This document shows positions 35,008-43,311 of a stretch of 64,000 nucleotides of DNA, piece by piece. The DNA is taken from NCBI GenBank assembly GCA_910575695.1, contig CAJTGJ010000019.1:21103-85102 (forward strand), written 5' to 3'. Numbering within the stretch: position 1 is the stretch's first letter; every line of letters starts with the position of its first letter. The position numbers were made by a program, and so were the translations under genes. This DNA is from Oscillospiraceae bacterium. GTDB lineage: Bacteria; Bacillota; Clostridia; Oscillospirales; Oscillospiraceae. Below the pieces are notes generated by a model. That model was not told the DNA's origin. It saw only the letters and a list, made by a program, of their open reading frames with translations, and searched no databases.

Positions 35008-35022
35008 ATCTTTTGTTATACT
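34994..35022 (+). promoter_or_regulatory. promoter of the lysR gene
   Basis: TTGTAA (34994-34999), 17-base spacer, TATACT (35017-35022), ending 18 bases before the lysR start codon. Confidence 0.75.
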
Positions 35023-35040
35023 GTTCGAGGAGGTGTCCTG

Positions 35041-35931
35041 ATGGAAATTCGGGTATTGCGTTATTTTCTGGAGGTCGCGCGGGAGGGCAGCGTTACCCGT
35101 GCGGCCCAGCGGCTGCACATCTCTCAGCCCACGCTGTCCAGGCAGCTCAAGGATCTGGAGGCTGAATTGGAAAAAAAGCTGTTCGTCCGCAGCAGCTTCA
35201 GCGTCCGGCTCACGGACGAAGGGATGCTGCTGCGCAAGCGGGCGGAGGATATCCTGGCAATGGTGGACAAGACGTCGGAGGAATTCAAGGCGCTGGGACA
35301 GGTCGCCGGGGGAGATATCCACATCGGCTGCGCGGAGTCGGAGAACATCAAGCATCTGGCCCAGCGGATCAGGACGGTGCGGGAGCGGTGTCCCGGCATC
35401 CGGTTCCATCTGTACAGCGGCGATACCGATGATCTGTCAGAGCGGCTGGATCGGGGGCTGCTGGACTTCGTGGTTATCGCGGAGGCAGTGGACCTGTCCA
35501 AGTACAACTATCTGGAGTTCCCCGGTGCGGATGTCTGGGGGGTGATCATGCGGAAGGACGCGCCGCTGGCCAAAAAGAAATCCATCCGTATCCACGACCT
35601 GTTGGATCAGCCGCTAATCACATCCCGCCAGGGGTTACGGGAGGATATCCCAAAGCTGTTCGGGGAGGAGGCCGACCGGCTGAACGTGACGGCGACGATC
35701 AATTTGGTTTATAACGGCAGCATACTGGTTCGAGAAGGGCTTGGCTATCTGCTTGCGTTCGACAAACTGGCCAACACCAGCCAGGAGAGCGAGCTGTGTT
35801 TTCGCCCACTGACGCCAAAGCTGGAGACAAAGCTGTACCTGATCTGGAAAAAATATCAGGTATTCACCCCGGCGGCGGGGCTGTTTCTGGAGGAATTAAA
35901 GGCCCACTATACGGCCGCTGAATCAGAATGA
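35041..35931 (+). CDS. LysR-family transcriptional regulator
   Basis: A 296-residue LTTR: N-terminal winged HTH (RVLRYFLEVAREGSVTRAAQRLHISQPTLSRQLKDLE, residues 4-40) and a C-terminal periplasmic-binding-protein-like effector domain (about 90-290). The GAGGAGGTG site decides the ATG at 35041 over an upstream in-frame ATG. It is divergent from GH3 and followed, after a terminator, by a redox operon; both promoters have the same upstream element, so it probably activates both and represses itself. The inducer is unknown. Confidence 0.95.
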   Translation: MEIRVLRYFLEVAREGSVTRAAQRLHISQPTLSRQLKDLEAELEKKLFVRSSFSVRLTDEGMLLRKRAEDILAMVDKTSEEFKALGQVAGGDIHIGCAESENIKHLAQRIRTVRERCPGIRFHLYSGDTDDLSERLDRGLLDFVVIAEAVDLSKYNYLEFPGADVWGVIMRKDAPLAKKKSIRIHDLLDQPLITSRQGLREDIPKLFGEEADRLNVTATINLVYNGSILVREGLGYLLAFDKLANTSQESELCFRPLTPKLETKLYLIWKKYQVFTPAAGLFLEELKAHYTAAESE

Positions 35932-35933
35932 AC

Positions 35934-35971
35934 GAGCGCCCCCGGACGGCAAACTCCGGGGGCGCTCATTT
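35934..35971 (+). terminator. terminator of lysR
   Basis: Perfect 13-bp stem (35934-35946 with 35955-35967), 8-base loop, then ATTT. Confidence 0.75.
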
Positions 35972-35983
35972 GCGCATCACCGT

Positions 35984-36028
35984 GTTATTCCCAAAATGAA
36001 TAACATGATATAGAAATCAAGTATTTGC
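35984..36028 (+). promoter_or_regulatory. LysR-type regulator site 2 (redox operon promoter)
   Basis: GTTATTC-N7-GAATAAC (35984-36004) is a perfect 7-bp-arm inverted repeat centred about -66 to the predicted start site; 35998-36028 is the 31-base element shared with site 1 (one mismatch). This is the classic geometry of an LTTR recognition site plus activation site. Confidence 0.75.
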
Positions 36029-36053
36029 TATTTGCACTTCCGTGCCTTATGAT
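36025..36053 (+). promoter_or_regulatory. promoter of the redox operon
   Basis: TTGCTA (36025-36030), 17-base spacer, TATGAT (36048-36053). Its position relative to the shared element is identical to that of the GH3 promoter. Confidence 0.75.
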
Positions 36054-36075
36054 GAACGTGCAAGGAGGTGGGGAT

Positions 36076-36315
36076 ATGCCGAATGGATCAGACGCCCAAG
36101 GCATCCTCCGTCAAAACCTGATTGACGCGGGGTGCGGCGCGGAGGCCGTTCAGACCTGTATGGCCCTGGCCCAGGAAAAGAAAACCGCGGATCTGATGCG
36201 TGTCCTTTCCCGGCACAGGCGGATGCTGCTGGACAGCCTGCACCAGAGCGAGCAGCGGATCGACTGCCTGGACTATCTTGTCCACAGGCTGGAAAAACAA
36301 ACCGAATCCAAATAA
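36076..36315 (+). CDS. small helical protein, first gene of the LysR-linked operon
   Basis: A 79-residue protein (MPNGSDAQGILRQNLIDAGCGAEAVQTCMALAQEKKTADLMRVL...) predicted to be all helical, ending in a MerR-C-terminus-like coiled segment (SLHQSEQRIDCLDYLVHRLEKQ). No function was recognised. AAGGAGGTGGGG precedes the ATG; the frame is open for 17 codons upstream but without a site. It lies 19 bases before the hydrolase gene. Confidence 0.75.
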   Translation: MPNGSDAQGILRQNLIDAGCGAEAVQTCMALAQEKKTADLMRVLSRHRRMLLDSLHQSEQRIDCLDYLVHRLEKQTESK

Positions 36316-36334
36316 CATTCAGGAGGAATTTAAC

Positions 36335-37312
36335 ATGGAACAGCTGACTTTGACCCAGGAATGGGATAAGACCTTCCCCAAAAGCGAGAACGTGAACCAC
36401 AGCAAGGCAACGTTCCGCAACCGCTACGGCATCACCCTGGCCGCTGATCTGTACGTTCCCAGGGGCGCGTCCGGCAAGCTGCCTGCCATCGCCGTCTGCG
36501 GCCCCTTCGGCGCGGTGAAGGAACAGTCCTCCGGCCTGTACGCCCAGGCCATGGCGGAGCGGGGCTTCCTCACCATGGCCTTTGACCCGTCTTTTACCGG
36601 CGAGAGCGGCGGCGCGCCGCGGTATATGGCCTCCCCGGACATCAACACCGAGGACTTTCAGGCGGCGGTGGACTGTCTCTCCCTGCGGGACGATGTGGAC
36701 CCGGACAAAATCGGTATCATCGGCATCTGCGGTTGGGGCGGTCTGGCGCTGAACGCGGCGGCCATCGACACCCGCATCAAGGCCACGGTGGCCTCCACGA
36801 TGTACGACATGGCCCGGGTGAACGCCAACGGCTACTTCGACGCCGAAAACAGCGAGGAGGCCCGCTATGCCAAGCGCAGGGCCCTGAACACCCAGCGGCT
36901 GGCGGATTACAAGAGCGGCGAGTACGCCCTGGGCGGCGGCGTGGTGGACCCGCTCCCCGAGGACGCCCCCTTCTTCGTCAAGGACTACTACGACTACTAC
37001 AAGACCCCGCGCGGCTACCACCCCCGCTCCCTCAACTCCAACGGCGGCTGGAATGTCATCGGCTGTATGTCCTTCCTCAACCAGCCCATCCTGGCCTATG
37101 CGGGGGAAATCCGCAGCGCCGTCATGGTCATGCACGGCGAGAAAGCCCACTCCTGCTACTTCGGCAAGGATGCCTTTGCCAGGCTGACCGGGGAGAACAA
37201 GGAGCTGCTTCTCATCCCCGGCGCTGTCCACACCGACCTCTATGACCGGATGGATGTAATCCCCTTTGACAAGCTGGAACACTTTTTCAGGAGCAATCTG
37301 TCATCAGAATAA
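36335..37312 (+). CDS. alpha/beta hydrolase, dienelactone-hydrolase-like
   Basis: A 325-residue alpha/beta hydrolase. The nucleophile elbow reads GICGWGG, with Cys in place of Ser as in dienelactone hydrolase; acid and base candidates are in HGEKAHS and GAVHTDLYD. It resembles the YcjY/Xyn-esterase-like group. AGGAGGAATTTAAC precedes the ATG at 36335. Second gene of the LysR-linked operon with aldo/keto and flavin reductases, which suggests processing of a small ester or carbonyl compound. Confidence 0.85.
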   Translation: MEQLTLTQEWDKTFPKSENVNHSKATFRNRYGITLAADLYVPRGASGKLPAIAVCGPFGAVKEQSSGLYAQAMAERGFLTMAFDPSFTGESGGAPRYMASPDINTEDFQAAVDCLSLRDDVDPDKIGIIGICGWGGLALNAAAIDTRIKATVASTMYDMARVNANGYFDAENSEEARYAKRRALNTQRLADYKSGEYALGGGVVDPLPEDAPFFVKDYYDYYKTPRGYHPRSLNSNGGWNVIGCMSFLNQPILAYAGEIRSAVMVMHGEKAHSCYFGKDAFARLTGENKELLLIPGAVHTDLYDRMDVIPFDKLEHFFRSNLSSE

Positions 37313-37332
37313 GGCGGCAGGAGGAATTCGTT

Positions 37333-38274
37333 ATGAATACAATGCCTAAAATCGCGCTGGGCGCGTGGTCCTGGGGGGCCGGAGCCGCTGGCGGCGACCA
37401 GGTGTTTGGAAGCCATCTCTTTGAGGACGATCTGCGTCCTGTGTTTGATAAGGCGCTGGCGTGCGGCCTGACCCTGTGGGACACCGCCGCCGTCTACGGC
37501 GAGGGGACCTCTGAGCGCATCCTGGGCAATTTCGTCAAGGACGTGTCCCGTGAGCAGGTGATCCTCTCCACCAAGTTCACCCCGCAGATTGCCGGCGATT
37601 CCCCGGAGGCCATGCAGGAGATGCTGGACGGCAGCAAAGCCCGCCTCCATGCGGATGTGATGGACATTTATTGGATTCACAACCCCATGGACGTGGAGAA
37701 GTGGACCCCCAAGCTGATCCCTCTGGCCCAGAGCGGACAGATCAAGGCCATCGGCGTATCCAACCACAATCTGGCGGAGATCAGGCGGGCCAATGAGATT
37801 CTGGGCGCCGCCGGTCTGAACGTCTCCGCCGTTCAGAACCACTTCTCCCTGCTGCACCGTTCCTCGGAGCGGGCCGGGATTCTGGACTACTGCAAGGAAA
37901 ATGGAATCACCTTCTACGCCTACATGGTGCTGGAGCAGGGGGCGCTGTCCGGCAGGTACGACACCGCCCACCCCTTCCCGGAGGCCAGCGACCGGGCCAG
38001 ATGCTACGGCCCCGTTCTCCCGCAGCTGGAACAGCTGATGGAAAAAATGCGGCAGATCGGCGGCAAATATGCTGTTTCTCCCGCGCAGATCGCTGCCGCC
38101 TGGGCGATTGCCAAAGGAACCCTGCCCATTATCGGCGTGACGAAGGTAGAGCAGGTGGAAGCCGCCGCGAAGGCTGCGGAAATCGTTTTGACAGCGGAGG
38201 AAGTCTCCGAGCTGGAAGCCCTTGGCGATGCCGCCAACATCAATACGCTTCGCGAATGGGAGAAGGAGATGTGA
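37333..38274 (+). CDS. aldo/keto reductase
   Basis: A 313-residue cytosolic AKR of the YajO/IolS-like type with the (beta/alpha)8 barrel. The catalytic tetrad is visible: Asp and Tyr in LWDTAAVYGEG, Lys in ILSTKFT, His in YWIHNP. It reduces aldehydes or ketones with NAD(P)H. It follows the hydrolase gene by 20 bases with a GGAGGAATTC site and is followed at 2 bases by a flavin reductase gene. Confidence 0.93.
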   Translation: MNTMPKIALGAWSWGAGAAGGDQVFGSHLFEDDLRPVFDKALACGLTLWDTAAVYGEGTSERILGNFVKDVSREQVILSTKFTPQIAGDSPEAMQEMLDGSKARLHADVMDIYWIHNPMDVEKWTPKLIPLAQSGQIKAIGVSNHNLAEIRRANEILGAAGLNVSAVQNHFSLLHRSSERAGILDYCKENGITFYAYMVLEQGALSGRYDTAHPFPEASDRARCYGPVLPQLEQLMEKMRQIGGKYAVSPAQIAAAWAIAKGTLPIIGVTKVEQVEAAAKAAEIVLTAEEVSELEALGDAANINTLREWEKEM

Positions 38275-38276
38275 GC

Positions 38277-38900
38277 ATGAAGGTTTTACTGTTAAACGGA
38301 AGCACCCGCAAAAACGGCTGCACCTGTCTCGCCCTCTCGGAGATCGCAAAGGTATTGAACGCCGAGGGTGTGGAAACGGAGATCATCCAGATGGGCGCAG
38401 GCCCCGTGCGGGACTGCGCCGGCTGCAACGGCTGTGCCAGGAAGGGCCAGTGCGTCTTTGGCGACGGCATGGTGAATGAGGTTATCATCAAAGCGAAAGA
38501 AGCGGACGGCTTCGTGTTTGGCTCTCCGGTCTACTACGCCCACCCCAGCGGACAGATTCTGTCCCTGCTGGACCGGGCCTTTTACGCCGGGGCGGAGGCA
38601 TTCCTCCACAAGCCTGCCGCCGTTGTGGCGACGGCCCGCCGGGCCGGGACCACGGCCTCTCTGGATGTGCTGAACAAGTATCTGCTGAACGCGGAAATGC
38701 CCATTGTGTCCTCCACCTACTGGAATATGGTGTTCGGCCCCGCGCCGGAGCTGGTGGAGCGGGACGCCGAGAGCCTCCAGACCATGCGGAACCTGGGCCG
38801 GAACATGGCGTGGCTGCTTGGGTGCATCGAGGCGGGCCGTCAGCAGGGCCGCACGCCGCCCCAGGCGGAGCGGGCGCACTGGACCAACTTTAACCGGTAG
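38277..38900 (+). CDS. NADPH-dependent FMN reductase / flavodoxin-like iron-sulfur protein
   Basis: A 207-residue flavodoxin-fold protein (KVLLLNGSTRKNGCT, FGSPVYYAHPSGQILSLLDR). A cysteine cluster CAGCNGCARKGQC at about 42-54 is typical of the iron-sulfur flavoprotein (Isf)-like branch and may bind a 4Fe-4S cluster. Likely moves electrons between NAD(P)H, FMN and a partner. The ATG at 38277 is 2 bases after the AKR stop, with GAAGGAGATG as its site. Confidence 0.88.
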   Translation: MKVLLLNGSTRKNGCTCLALSEIAKVLNAEGVETEIIQMGAGPVRDCAGCNGCARKGQCVFGDGMVNEVIIKAKEADGFVFGSPVYYAHPSGQILSLLDRAFYAGAEAFLHKPAAVVATARRAGTTASLDVLNKYLLNAEMPIVSSTYWNMVFGPAPELVERDAESLQTMRNLGRNMAWLLGCIEAGRQQGRTPPQAERAHWTNFNR

Positions 38901-38911
38901 GAGGCAAAAAC

Positions 38912-39496
38912 ATGACGGCAGAGGATGTTATCAAGGGGTTTCGGGAGGACGCGCCCGAGGACGCGGAGCGGGCGGCTTATGCCAACGAGCTGTTCCAGGA
39001 GGCCATCCGGCTGGGGATGGAGCTGAACAATCAATACCATACCCCGGAGGAAATCCGGGAGATTATGGGGCGGCTGACCGGGAAGGAGATTGCCCCCGAT
39101 TTCCGGCTGTTCCCCCCGTTCTATACGGACTTTGGGAAAAATATCACCATTGGGCGAGATGTGTTCATCAACTCCGGCTGTCACTTCCAGGACCAGGGCG
39201 GGATTGAGATTGGAGATGGCGCGCTGATTGGACACAACGTAGTCCTGGCCACCATTGACCATGACCTGGACCCGGCCATGAACAGGAAAAACCACTACGC
39301 GCCCATCAAGATCGGCGCTCATGTGTGGATCGGCTCCAACGCCACGATCTTATCCGGCGTTTCTGTCGGAGCGTGGTCCGTGGTTGCCGCTGGAGCGGTA
39401 GTGACAAAAGATGTTCCCCCTATGACGGTAGTGGGCGGTGTTCCCGCTAAAGTTATTAAAAAAGTGAAAGGACAGGAAGTGAGGACATCCGCATGA
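38912..39496 (+). CDS. sugar O-acetyltransferase (maltose/galactoside acetyltransferase family)
   Basis: A 194-residue left-handed beta-helix transferase with hexapeptide repeats and an N-terminal Mac-type helical region. The catalytic His is in LATIDHDLDP; VWIGSNATILSGVSVGAWSVVAAGAVVTKDVP is the C-terminal acetyl-CoA-binding stretch. It acetylates a sugar hydroxyl, usually as detoxification. It overlaps the next gene by 4 bases (ATGA), so translation is coupled. Confidence 0.92.
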   Translation: MTAEDVIKGFREDAPEDAERAAYANELFQEAIRLGMELNNQYHTPEEIREIMGRLTGKEIAPDFRLFPPFYTDFGKNITIGRDVFINSGCHFQDQGGIEIGDGALIGHNVVLATIDHDLDPAMNRKNHYAPIKIGAHVWIGSNATILSGVSVGAWSVVAAGAVVTKDVPPMTVVGGVPAKVIKKVKGQEVRTSA

Positions 39497-41418
39497 AACG
39501 TTTGAAATTTCTCTCCCTCTCCATGGCGTTCTGTATGATCTGCCTCCTGACCATGACCTCCTGCTCGGCAGCGGAGGCCCCTGCCCGCGACAAGGGTGCG
39601 GCGGCTGAACCGCTTGCCGCCGGCGCCACCCAAACGGCCAGCTTCTCGGATGTTCCCGCTGGCGCGTGGTACGCTGAAGCGGTGGAATACTGCCGCCAGC
39701 GCGGCATCATGAACGGCGTCTCCGACACAGCCTTCGCGCCGGAGGAGACATTGACCCGCGCCATGCTGGTCACCATCCTGTGGCGGCAGGCGCAGAAACC
39801 GGTGGTGAATTATCTCATGCAGTTTTCTGACGTGTCCCAAGGCCAGTGGTACAGTGAAGCGGTCCGCTGGGCTGCCAGTGAGAAGTTGGTGGGCGGTTAC
39901 GGTGATGGCCGCTTCGGAACCAACGACCCCATCACCCAGGAGCATCTGGGGCTGATTTTCCAGCGGTATACCGACCAGCCTGTGACGGACGGCATCCCCG
40001 GCTTTGATGGTTCCTCCAGGCCCGCTACACGGGCCCAGGCCGCGATGGCGGTGATGAACTGCGCCCAGCTTCCCCAGCAGGGGGCGGCTGGAGGGAAAGT
40101 GCTGGTGGCCTATTTCTCCGCCACCAACACCACCCGGCCTCTGGCGGAGTACGCGGCGGATATTCTGAACGCTGACCTCTATGAGATCGTGCCGGAGGCC
40201 CCCTATACGGATGCCGACCTCGCCTATTACACCAATAGCCGGGCCGGCCGGGAACAGAACGATTCCTCCGCCCGCCCCGCGATTTCCGGGGGCGTGGAAA
40301 ACATGGCGGACTACGATGTCATTTTCCTGGGCTACCCCATCTGGCACGGACAGCCGCCGCGGATCATCAGCACCTTCCTGGAGCGCTATGGCTTTGCCGG
40401 AAAAACCATCGTCCCCTTCTGCACGTCCCACTCCAGCGGGTACAGCGACAGCGGCATCAAGCCTCTGGCCCCCGGCGCAAATTGGATCACCGGACGTCGT
40501 TTCGACGGTGGAACCAGCCGCAGCACTGTGGAGGAATGGATCAATGGCCTGGAACTGCCGAAACCGGCAGCTCCGGCCGCCAATCCGGCTGCTTTCAACT
40601 TTGAAACCAAACGCGTCACCCTCAACAGCGGCTATGAAATGCCCCTCAACGGCCTGGGGACGTACAGCCTTCACGGGGAAACCTGTGTCAATTCGGTCAA
40701 ATCCGCTCTGTCCAGCGGCGTGCGGCTGATTGACACCGCCTCCGCCTATGGAAACGAGGCAGAGGTGGGGCAGGCCATCCGGGAGGCCATTGACGAGGGC
40801 GTCATCAAGCGGGAAGATGTTTTCGTTATCACGAAAATTTACCCCGGCAGTGAAATGGCAAATCCAGAGCAGTCCATCCAGGCGTGCCTGGACCGGCTGG
40901 ACATTGGCTATGTGGATATGATGCTCCTGCACCACCCTGACCGGAACGATGTGAAAGCGTATCGGGCCATGGAAAAGTTTGTGGCGGAAGGGAAAATCCG
41001 CTCCCTGGGCCTGTCCAACTGGTATGTAAAAGAGCTGGAATCCTTTCTGCCCCAGGTGAGCATTACCCCGGCCCTTGTTCAGAACGAAATTCATCCCTAT
41101 TACCAGGAAAACGATGTGATCCCTTATATCCAGAGCTTAGGCATTGTGGTTCAGGGCTGGTATCCCCTGGGAGGCCGGGGCCATACGGCGGAGCTGCTGG
41201 GAGACGAGGTGATCTCCGGTATCGCCAAGGCCCACGGCGTGTCCTCCGCCCAGGTGATCCTCCGGTGGAATCTCCAAAAGGGCGTGGTGGTCATCCCTGG
41301 CTCCAGCAGCTCAGACCACATCCGGGAAAATACACAGTTGTATGATTTTGCGCTGACCGACGAAGAAATGGCGTGGATCAACGCTTTGGACCGAGGAGAG
41401 AAGCACGATTGGTATTAA
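39493..41418 (+). CDS. lipoprotein - SLH - flavodoxin - aldo/keto reductase fusion
   Basis: A 641-residue multidomain protein. Residues 1-24 are a lipoprotein signal with lipobox MTSC (Cys24); about 50-190 hold two to three S-layer-homology motifs (FSDVPAGAWYAEAVEYCRQRGIMNG, FSDVSQGQWYSEAV); about 201-352 a flavodoxin (VLVAYFSATNTTRPLAEYAADIL, GYPIWHGQPP); about 370-641 a full AKR with Asp/Tyr (LIDTASAYGNE), Lys (FVITKIYPG) and His (LLHHPDR). This would place an FMN protein and an NAD(P)H-type reductase on the outer face of the membrane. Last gene of the LysR-linked operon. Confidence 0.9.
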   Translation: MKRLKFLSLSMAFCMICLLTMTSCSAAEAPARDKGAAAEPLAAGATQTASFSDVPAGAWYAEAVEYCRQRGIMNGVSDTAFAPEETLTRAMLVTILWRQAQKPVVNYLMQFSDVSQGQWYSEAVRWAASEKLVGGYGDGRFGTNDPITQEHLGLIFQRYTDQPVTDGIPGFDGSSRPATRAQAAMAVMNCAQLPQQGAAGGKVLVAYFSATNTTRPLAEYAADILNADLYEIVPEAPYTDADLAYYTNSRAGREQNDSSARPAISGGVENMADYDVIFLGYPIWHGQPPRIISTFLERYGFAGKTIVPFCTSHSSGYSDSGIKPLAPGANWITGRRFDGGTSRSTVEEWINGLELPKPAAPAANPAAFNFETKRVTLNSGYEMPLNGLGTYSLHGETCVNSVKSALSSGVRLIDTASAYGNEAEVGQAIREAIDEGVIKREDVFVITKIYPGSEMANPEQSIQACLDRLDIGYVDMMLLHHPDRNDVKAYRAMEKFVAEGKIRSLGLSNWYVKELESFLPQVSITPALVQNEIHPYYQENDVIPYIQSLGIVVQGWYPLGGRGHTAELLGDEVISGIAKAHGVSSAQVILRWNLQKGVVVIPGSSSSDHIRENTQLYDFALTDEEMAWINALDRGEKHDWY

Positions 41419-41603
41419 CGTATCTGCCCGCGGTCATCAAATATCAAATGCCGCGTCGTATTCCACGGTTCCGTTGAGCCGTTCGGCGTCAGCGCCATAA
41501 AATTCTCACCAGGCGCTTCAAAGGGCGCAGGGAACAATTCTGGACTAAAGGACGCGCTGCGCCGAAGATCCGCAGCCAGATCCTGCTCGTTTCCATCGCT
41601 GTC
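41415..41603 (-). pseudogene. startless gene remnant
   Basis: A 62-codon minus-strand frame between two stops reads like real protein (EQDLAADLRRSASF, then FMALTPNGSTEPWNTTRHLIFDD) but has no plausible start codon or ribosome-binding site. Its TAA overlaps the stop codon of the convergent fusion gene. It is probably the 3' remnant of a lost gene. The family was not identified. The rest of 41419-41694 contains only the 41658 hairpin. Confidence 0.45.
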
Positions 41604-41657
41604 TCAACAACTCCACAGGCTTCCGTGTAATCGGCTGGCCGCTCTTTTGCGGCAGCA

Positions 41658-41687
41658 CAATGGGGACAGCGGCCGCTGTCCCCATTG
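41658..41687. terminator. long palindrome ending the DUF362 operon
   Basis: A perfect 30-base palindrome (15-base arms) lies just after the stop of the minus-strand gene at 41695. No strong T-run follows, but stem strength and position suit an operon end. Confidence 0.6.
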
Positions 41688-41694
41688 CATTTGT

Positions 41695-41967
41695 TCAGGA
41701 CGGTTTTTTTGCCTGGAAATACTCATCGGCGGCAGTCCGCACCATATCGTCCCAGCTCTCAAACCGGGTGCTTTCCCGGACGAAGTTGTTGAACACCTCC
41801 TCGTTGTATACCAACGGGTCGGCGCTCCAGTTGACAAACACTGCGCTGGAATACCGGAAGCCCTCAAAGGACGGGAATTTCGTATTCGCAGCCATAAAGC
41901 CGTCGTTCATGATCTTTGCCAGCAGATCTCGAAATTCCGGCGGGTAATCCACATAGACAAAGGCCAT
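41695..41967 (-). CDS. uncharacterised 90-residue protein after the DUF362 gene
   Basis: A 90-residue acidic protein (MAFVYVDYPPEFRDLLAKIMNDGFMAANTKFPSFEGFRYSSAVF...). It starts 3 bases after the DUF362 stop codon and has only a weak AGGACAAC site, so it probably relies on translational coupling. No family was recognised. Aromatic- and acid-rich composition suggests a small globular partner rather than a regulator. It is the last gene of the cyclase-hbd-DUF362 unit. Confidence 0.7.
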   Translation of the reverse strand: MAFVYVDYPPEFRDLLAKIMNDGFMAANTKFPSFEGFRYSSAVFVNWSADPLVYNEEVFNNFVRESTRFESWDDMVRTAADEYFQAKKPS

Positions 41968-41970
41968 GGC

Positions 41971-43260
41971 TTACTTGTTGTCCTGGGAGCCGTAGAATTT
42001 CTCAGCCTGCTCCTCCACGTACTTGCGCCACACGGGCTGGTCGGAGGCCATGCGGGGCCGGATGTACTCGGACATCTGGCCGTCCTTGCCGTGGACCAGC
42101 TCGCCGTTGGAGATGCTCATATACAGCAGCGGCTCAGAGGGCGGGCAGCCCTCGATGTGGATGGCGCCGGGGTGGTCCTTCAGGTACTTCCGGGTGCAGT
42201 TGCCGTGGAGCACCAGCTTCTTGTCATCCACGCCCTCGGGGATCACGTTCTTGCCGCCGGCCACCACGGTGAAGTCGGAGCGGCGCTCATAGTCGCCGAT
42301 GGCCTTCAGGGTCTCCATGTTGATGGCCAGCAGAGCCTGGCAGCTGGAGCAGGCGCCGTCGCACAGCACCTGGTACTCGGGCCAGCGGGTGCTCATGTCG
42401 CCGATGTAGGGCACCCACATCTTCTTGAAGCAGTCCTCCACCTTCGCGCCTACCACCTCGATGTCCTCCCGGCGGGAGGTGCCCAGGCCAGTCTGGGCGG
42501 CGGTCTTGAAGTAGTCCACCGCGTTCACGTCGATGCCCACCAGATCGCAGGCGATGAGGTCCACCGCCACCGGGTCCTTGGAGCCCAGCACGCAGCCAAC
42601 CTCGATGGGCACCGGGGTGTGGGGGGAGTAGCCGCTGGCGGGGCGCACCGCGTCCACGATGTTGATGTCGGCGGCGGTGACGCTCCACACGTCCATCATG
42701 GCCATGGTCAGGTTCTGCTGGTGCATCTGGAGGTGGACGGCGTCCTGCACCACGCCCTTGATGTTCTTCAGGGCGCAGGAGAACACCATGCTGGCGTGGG
42801 CCTTCAGGATGGGCAGGTTAATCAGGTGGTCCGCCTCCAGCAGGCGGCGGGGCAGCTTGATGTGCTTCAGGTTGGAGCGGTAGCCCCGCACCGCCACGTT
42901 CACCAGATCCTTGTCCGCCTTGATGTCGTACAGCTCCACGCCCTCCTCGTCGGCCACGGCCTTGATGCCGGACACCTCGTAGCACTCCATGGTGTCGCAG
43001 CCGATGGCGGCGGCCTCGGCGATGACGATCTCCCGGGGCTGGGCCTTCTTCACCTCCCGGATCACGGCCCGCACCACCTCGGGGTTGGTGCACACGGAGG
43101 TGTCCGCCGGGGCGGCGTGGCCCGCGTTGGGCTTCAGAAACACCACGGAGCCCTTCTCAATCAGGCTGGTGACGCCGCCCATCAGGTCAAACACACGGGT
43201 AACGCTCTCCTGCACGCTGGCCTCTTTCGCCAGGGCAACGATGGTTTTTTTGTCAGACAT
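41971..43260 (-). CDS. DUF362 family protein with conserved cysteines
   Basis: A 429-residue DUF362 protein (VVFLKPNAGHAAPADTSVCTNPEVVRAVIREV; LPILKAHASMVFSCALKNIKGVV). The family includes uncharacterised putative Fe-S or redox proteins. There is no C-terminal ferredoxin domain, but cysteines cluster in CDGACSSCQ, GNCTRK and EGCPPS and could hold a metal centre. It is the third gene of a sigma-54-controlled unit after a cyclase and a 3-hydroxyacyl-CoA dehydrogenase, so a catabolic redox role is likely. Confidence 0.85.
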   Translation of the reverse strand: MSDKKTIVALAKEASVQESVTRVFDLMGGVTSLIEKGSVVFLKPNAGHAAPADTSVCTNPEVVRAVIREVKKAQPREIVIAEAAAIGCDTMECYEVSGIKAVADEEGVELYDIKADKDLVNVAVRGYRSNLKHIKLPRRLLEADHLINLPILKAHASMVFSCALKNIKGVVQDAVHLQMHQQNLTMAMMDVWSVTAADINIVDAVRPASGYSPHTPVPIEVGCVLGSKDPVAVDLIACDLVGIDVNAVDYFKTAAQTGLGTSRREDIEVVGAKVEDCFKKMWVPYIGDMSTRWPEYQVLCDGACSSCQALLAINMETLKAIGDYERRSDFTVVAGGKNVIPEGVDDKKLVLHGNCTRKYLKDHPGAIHIEGCPPSEPLLYMSISNGELVHGKDGQMSEYIRPRMASDQPVWRKYVEEQAEKFYGSQDNK

Positions 43261-43311
43261 TTGATAACCTCCAACATTTCATTTTTCTTTGGGGGATTGG
43301 TACAGCTGTGA

